Assembly: GCA_035541855.1 (NCBI GenBank)
Contig: DATKMM010000030.1
Coordinates: forward strand, 1-7,359
Reading direction: 5' to 3'
DNA length: 7,359 nucleotides
Origin: JAJXYP01 sp035541855
GTDB lineage: Bacteria > Patescibacteriota > Minisyncoccia > UBA6257 > 2-01-FULL-56-20
Position 1 is the stretch's first letter; every line of letters starts with the position of its first letter. Below are positions 4,523 to 7,359 of this stretch, piece after piece. The notes under the pieces are model-generated. The model saw only the letters and a program-made list of their open reading frames with translations. It was not told where the DNA came from and made no database searches. The position numbers were made by a program, and so were the translations under genes.

Positions 4523-6838
4523 CTACGACGCTGCCGTGGCCGGGGCCGCCGCATCCACCGGAGCGTCATCGATCTCGCACACGCCGCTCGCGCACGCAAG
4601 CTCTTTCTTTACATCCGTCGCATCCTCCTTTTCATAGAGCAAAATCTGCGAAAAATCAATGTCCGGGAAGTTCGCCGCCATCTCCTCGTACCGCTCCCTC
4701 GTGATCTCCTCGTACGGTGCGAGCAGGTACGCATGGTTGTCCCGCGGCAGGAACGAAAGCCCGCCGATCATCTCCCAGTGCTCGTAGAGCCAGTTGGCCA
4801 CCGCGATCCATTCGTTCTCGCCGATCGAGATCGTCACCGACGGGTTATGTTCCGTGTAGTTCATCTTCATTTTCCGCCAGTACTCGAGCTGGTCGATCGC
4901 GGAAAGGTCGTCCTTGCACACCGCGCCATCCGGCGCTTTCACGGGAAATTCGAACACGTACGTGCTCGCCGCCGCAACCGACTGCCCCACCTCCGGGAAG
5001 TACGGCAGCTTCTGGTCCTTCATCATCTGGAAAAGCGCGTCGGTCGCCGAGATGCGGACGCGGCGGATATAGTACGGCGCATGGCGCGCGTGGAGGCCCG
5101 AGGCCGCATCCACCGTCTGCGATACCGTGCCCGATGGCTTCACGCACGTGACCGAGGTCGACGCCGGGATGCCGAACCGGCCGGCATATTCCCTGTTCAC
5201 CTTTATCGCGTAATCCCGCAGGCGCGCCATCGTCCCCTCGTCACGCACGGCGGGGCAATCCCACTGGCCCGTGATCGAAACGCCGAGCAGGCGCTCCTTG
5301 GCGCAATTTTCCTTCCACGCCTTCGAAAGATACGGGAAATGCGTCAGCGTGGACTGGTACGTGCCGAGGATCGCCGCGATCCGGATCTTCCGCATCAGCG
5401 ATTCCTCCGTATCGTCCGCGCGGGCGACCACTTCGGACAGGTTGCAGAACTGGCGGGGCTGGAGCAGGATCTCGCCGCACGGGTTCGTGCCGAGCTTGTT
5501 TATCTTTTCCCCGAGCACCCGCTTGCGCCGGTTCGGGACCTGGCGGACCAGGCTGCCGCGGTTGAAAATGCCCCGCTCGCCCGTATGGCTTTGCGCGAGC
5601 GCCAGCCATTCCTCCATGAACTGTTCCGCGGACGGCTTGTACGTATAGACCGCCGAGTTGTTCGCCATGCTGCGCTGGGGTTCGGTGTAGTAGAACTGGC
5701 CCGTTTTCGCCGCGCGCATCTCGGAATCGTCGAGGTCCGAAAGCGATATCATCGCGCTCCGGCGCACGCCGCCCGACACCACCACCTCGCCGACCTTGCA
5801 GCAGATGTCATGCACGTCGATGTTCGAAAGCCGCCGTCCCTGCCGGGCGAGGATCTTCGCGCGCGCGAAGGCGAGGAGCGCCCGCAGCGGCTCCGGCCCC
5901 GAGCTCTTGCCTCCCATCGTCTTGAGCCGCGCGCCGGCCGGCCGGAGCTGCGACAGGTCGAACTCGATATCCTTCCCCTCGAACCAGGTCCGCAGGCCGA
6001 GCGTCAGCGCGTCGCACCATCCCTCCTTGCTGTCGCGTACCACGTGCGTGGCGAGCTTTTTCCCGGCCTGCTTTTTGATCTGCGGCAGTTTCTGCACGTT
6101 CTGGCTCTCCACCGAAAAACCGACGCCGGTGCCGCACATCGAGATGTACATGATCTCCGCGAAATCCTCCAGCCGCTGCGGGGCGACAAAGGAACAGTTA
6201 TACGCGCAGACATTCGTCGCCCGCGCCGCGTCGCCCGCGAACTGCAAAAGCCGCATGGACGGCATCGCCTCCTGCCGCAGGATAGCGTCCCGCACTTCCT
6301 CGTATTCGGCGGCGTTCAATTTCCCGCCCAGATTCTCCTGCATGAAGGAGATGTACCGCTCCACCGTCTCGATCCAGGTCTCGCGCCGCCCTTCCTCCGG
6401 GATCCATTTGGAATACGTGCGGTAATAGACGAACTCGGCCAGCTGGTTCCGGAAATATTTTTTGCTCACCGCCGCCAGTTTTTTGACGTATTCCGGGATG
6501 TCCCGCCGCGTGTCGCGCAACTGCGCGCGGTTGTTGCGGTACAGGATGTATCCCTTCGCGGTCTTCGCGAAATCCATCAGGATGAGCTGGGTCTCCACCA
6601 CGTCCTGGATCTCTTCTATGGCCGGGACATGGCCCGCGGAAAATTTCTTCGCGAGCGACCCGACCACCTGCTCGGAGACCTTTTCCGCCGCCTGGCGCGA
6701 ACCCTCGCCCGCGGCCTCCATCGCGCGCATGATGGCATTCGTGATCCGGCCCTGGTCGAACGGCACGATCCGGCCATCCCGCTTCCGCACTTCCCCGAAC
6801 TGATTTTTTTTGGTGGTCATGGTATTATTCATTTTCAT
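4523..6838 (-). CDS. nrdJ: Adenosylcobalamin-dependent ribonucleoside-triphosphate reductase (class II)
   Basis: This enzyme reduces ribonucleotides to deoxyribonucleotides using a radical made from adenosylcobalamin, so it needs neither oxygen nor a second radical-making subunit. From the ATG at 6838 it is 771 residues. An ATP-cone occupies about 13-105 (FGEVRKRDGRIVPFDQGRI). The reductase core follows, with NCSF (Cys215), NPCGE (radical Cys454), FCNLSEV (Cys465), the phosphate-binding CVKPSGTVS (565-573), and a C-terminal CASGVC pair (Cys749, Cys754). The 11- and 5-residue cysteine spacings match the Lactobacillus leichmannii monomeric enzyme. The open frame extends upstream to a TTG at 6883, but those codons look non-coding; ATGs at 6838, 6832 and 6820 are all possible starts. 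All catalytic residues are present and there is no intein or frameshift. It heads a unit with pyrD. Confidence 0.95.
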   Translation of the reverse strand: MKMNNTMTTKKNQFGEVRKRDGRIVPFDQGRITNAIMRAMEAAGEGSRQAAEKVSEQVVGSLAKKFSAGHVPAIEEIQDVVETQLILMDFAKTAKGYILYRNNRAQLRDTRRDIPEYVKKLAAVSKKYFRNQLAEFVYYRTYSKWIPEEGRRETWIETVERYISFMQENLGGKLNAAEYEEVRDAILRQEAMPSMRLLQFAGDAARATNVCAYNCSFVAPQRLEDFAEIMYISMCGTGVGFSVESQNVQKLPQIKKQAGKKLATHVVRDSKEGWCDALTLGLRTWFEGKDIEFDLSQLRPAGARLKTMGGKSSGPEPLRALLAFARAKILARQGRRLSNIDVHDICCKVGEVVVSGGVRRSAMISLSDLDDSEMRAAKTGQFYYTEPQRSMANNSAVYTYKPSAEQFMEEWLALAQSHTGERGIFNRGSLVRQVPNRRKRVLGEKINKLGTNPCGEILLQPRQFCNLSEVVARADDTEESLMRKIRIAAILGTYQSTLTHFPYLSKAWKENCAKERLLGVSITGQWDCPAVRDEGTMARLRDYAIKVNREYAGRFGIPASTSVTCVKPSGTVSQTVDAASGLHARHAPYYIRRVRISATDALFQMMKDQKLPYFPEVGQSVAAASTYVFEFPVKAPDGAVCKDDLSAIDQLEYWRKMKMNYTEHNPSVTISIGENEWIAVANWLYEHWEMIGGLSFLPRDNHAYLLAPYEEITRERYEEMAANFPDIDFSQILLYEKEDATDVKKELACASGVCEIDDAPVDAAAPATAAS

Positions 6839-6987
6839 GGCGCCGGGGCGCGGTGGAAAGTGCATAACCCGCCGCCATGTCAAAAATCTAAAATTTTCAT
6901 TGATTTTTAAGGTTTTAAAATGGCAACATTTCCGTCATCTTTTCACCAGTTTGCGCGATAATTTTCGCAAAACCCGCAAAAACCGCC
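6839..6987. other. Divergent intergenic region between nrdJ and the TrmB-type regulator
   Basis: The central part (about 6885-6925) is very AT-rich, unlike its surroundings, and is the expected site of two divergent promoters. On the minus strand a perfect TTGACA occurs at 6883-6878, but no -10 box stands 15-19 bases after it, so I do not call the nrdJ promoter. The region is too short for, and shows no conserved box of, a cobalamin riboswitch, although nrdJ depends on that cofactor. The nrdJ start has no Shine-Dalgarno sequence. Confidence 0.5.
6955..6968 (+). promoter_or_regulatory. Possible -10 box and overlapping operator of the regulator gene
   Basis: GATAAT (6957-6962) is a candidate -10 box 25 bases before the regulator ATG, but no acceptable -35 box is seen 16-18 bases upstream. 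It lies inside a 14-base imperfect palindrome, GCGATAATTTTCGC, with one mismatched pair. An autoregulatory operator for the TrmB-type protein is possible; this is a weak call. Confidence 0.25.
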
Positions 6988-7359
6988 ATGCACCTCCGCA
7001 CCATCATCGAGCAGCTCGGCTATTCCGCCCAGGAAACATCGGTCTATCTGGCCGCCCTTGAGCTCGGCGGCAGCACGGCGACCGACATCGCGGAAAAGGC
7101 GAAATTGCCCCGCACGACCACCGCGCTCGTCATCAACGCCCTCCACAAAAAAGGCCTCATGAACGCCTACATCCAGCGGAAACGCAAAATCTGGGCCGCC
7201 GAGAACCCCGAAAAACTGCTCATCGCCCTCAAGGAGCGCGAGGCGGCGCTCAAGCTCGTCCTGCCCGAGCTCCAATCCCTGCGCCACGATACGGGCGTGA
7301 AGCCGACCGTGCGCGCCTACAGCGGCGCGGACGAGATCCGGCAGATCATGAACGACATC
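6988..7359 (+). CDS. TrmB-family winged-helix transcription regulator (3' end outside window)
   Basis: The frame runs from ATG at 6988 to the window edge, 124 codons without a stop. Residues about 4-70 form a winged helix-turn-helix of the TrmB type: LGYSAQETSVYLAALELGGS, then TATDIAEKAKLPRTTTALVI as the helix-turn-helix and NALHKKGLM leading into the wing. A charged helix follows (about 80-107: EKLLIALKEREAALKLVLPE), then the start of the effector-side domain with VRAYSGADEIRQIM, as in many TrmB-like proteins. The family binds DNA as dimers and often senses sugars or other metabolites; in candidate phyla it is common and mostly uncharacterised. It is divergent from nrdJ, so control of nrdJ-pyrD or of itself is possible, but no ligand can be read from the visible part. 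No Shine-Dalgarno sequence precedes the ATG. Confidence 0.88.
   Translation, partial: MHLRTIIEQLGYSAQETSVYLAALELGGSTATDIAEKAKLPRTTTALVINALHKKGLMNAYIQRKRKIWAAENPEKLLIALKEREAALKLVLPELQSLRHDTGVKPTVRAYSGADEIRQIMNDI

Noticed and set aside
6839..6883. Upstream TTG start extending nrdJ by 15 residues
   Set aside because: The added residues (MTWRRVMHFPPRPGA) look non-coding, lie before the usual family start and have no ribosome binding site; ATG 6838 or a nearby ATG is more likely.
4733..6910. 725-residue plus-strand open frame opposite nrdJ
   Set aside because: It is the antisense shadow of the GC-rich nrdJ gene. Its composition is dominated by Arg, His and Leu, it shows no motifs, and nrdJ has complete catalytic residues on the other strand.

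Overview
The window reads as a stretch of ordinary chromosome from a GC-rich, uncultivated-type bacterium, most likely a member of the candidate phyla radiation (Patescibacteria, Parcubacteria-like). This placement rests on family recall: the divergent dihydroorotate dehydrogenase with a YYGLKN motif and a catalytic-position cysteine, a monomeric class II ribonucleotide reductase, a TrmB-type regulator, and starts that mostly lack a Shine-Dalgarno sequence. No rRNA, tRNA, CRISPR array, intact insertion sequence or prophage gene is visible.

Layout from left to right. Positions 3-632 (+) hold the 3' end of an acidic protein of unknown function, closed by a strong intrinsic terminator at 659-690. 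Facing it on the minus strand is a three-gene unit read from 3152 down to 767: an ABC-2 type ATPase, its six-helix permease (4-base stop/start overlap) and a membrane-anchored helical-repeat protein with a pseudopilin-like tail. A striking tandem array of seven 7-base units bridges the permease stop and the start of the third gene. Upstream of the unit is a good promoter whose -10 box lies only nine bases from the ATPase start codon, implying a leaderless or almost leaderless mRNA.

The 255-base gap at 3153-3407 holds what looks like an independent small RNA gene on the minus strand: a perfect TTGACA box and a TATCAT box 18 bases apart, a predicted 5' end at one arm of a perfect 9-bp closing stem, and an intrinsic terminator just after that structure. 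Its family was not recognised, and it is the best candidate here for something undescribed.

Further right, on the minus strand, come adenosylcobalamin-dependent ribonucleotide reductase (6838-4523) and, 29 bases downstream, a class 2-like dihydroorotate dehydrogenase (4493-3408). They probably form a nucleotide-precursor operon: one makes deoxynucleotides, the other acts in pyrimidine synthesis. Divergent from them at 6988 (+), and cut by the window edge, is a TrmB-family transcription regulator. The 149-base divergent region between them is AT-rich and carries a small imperfect palindrome that could be an operator.
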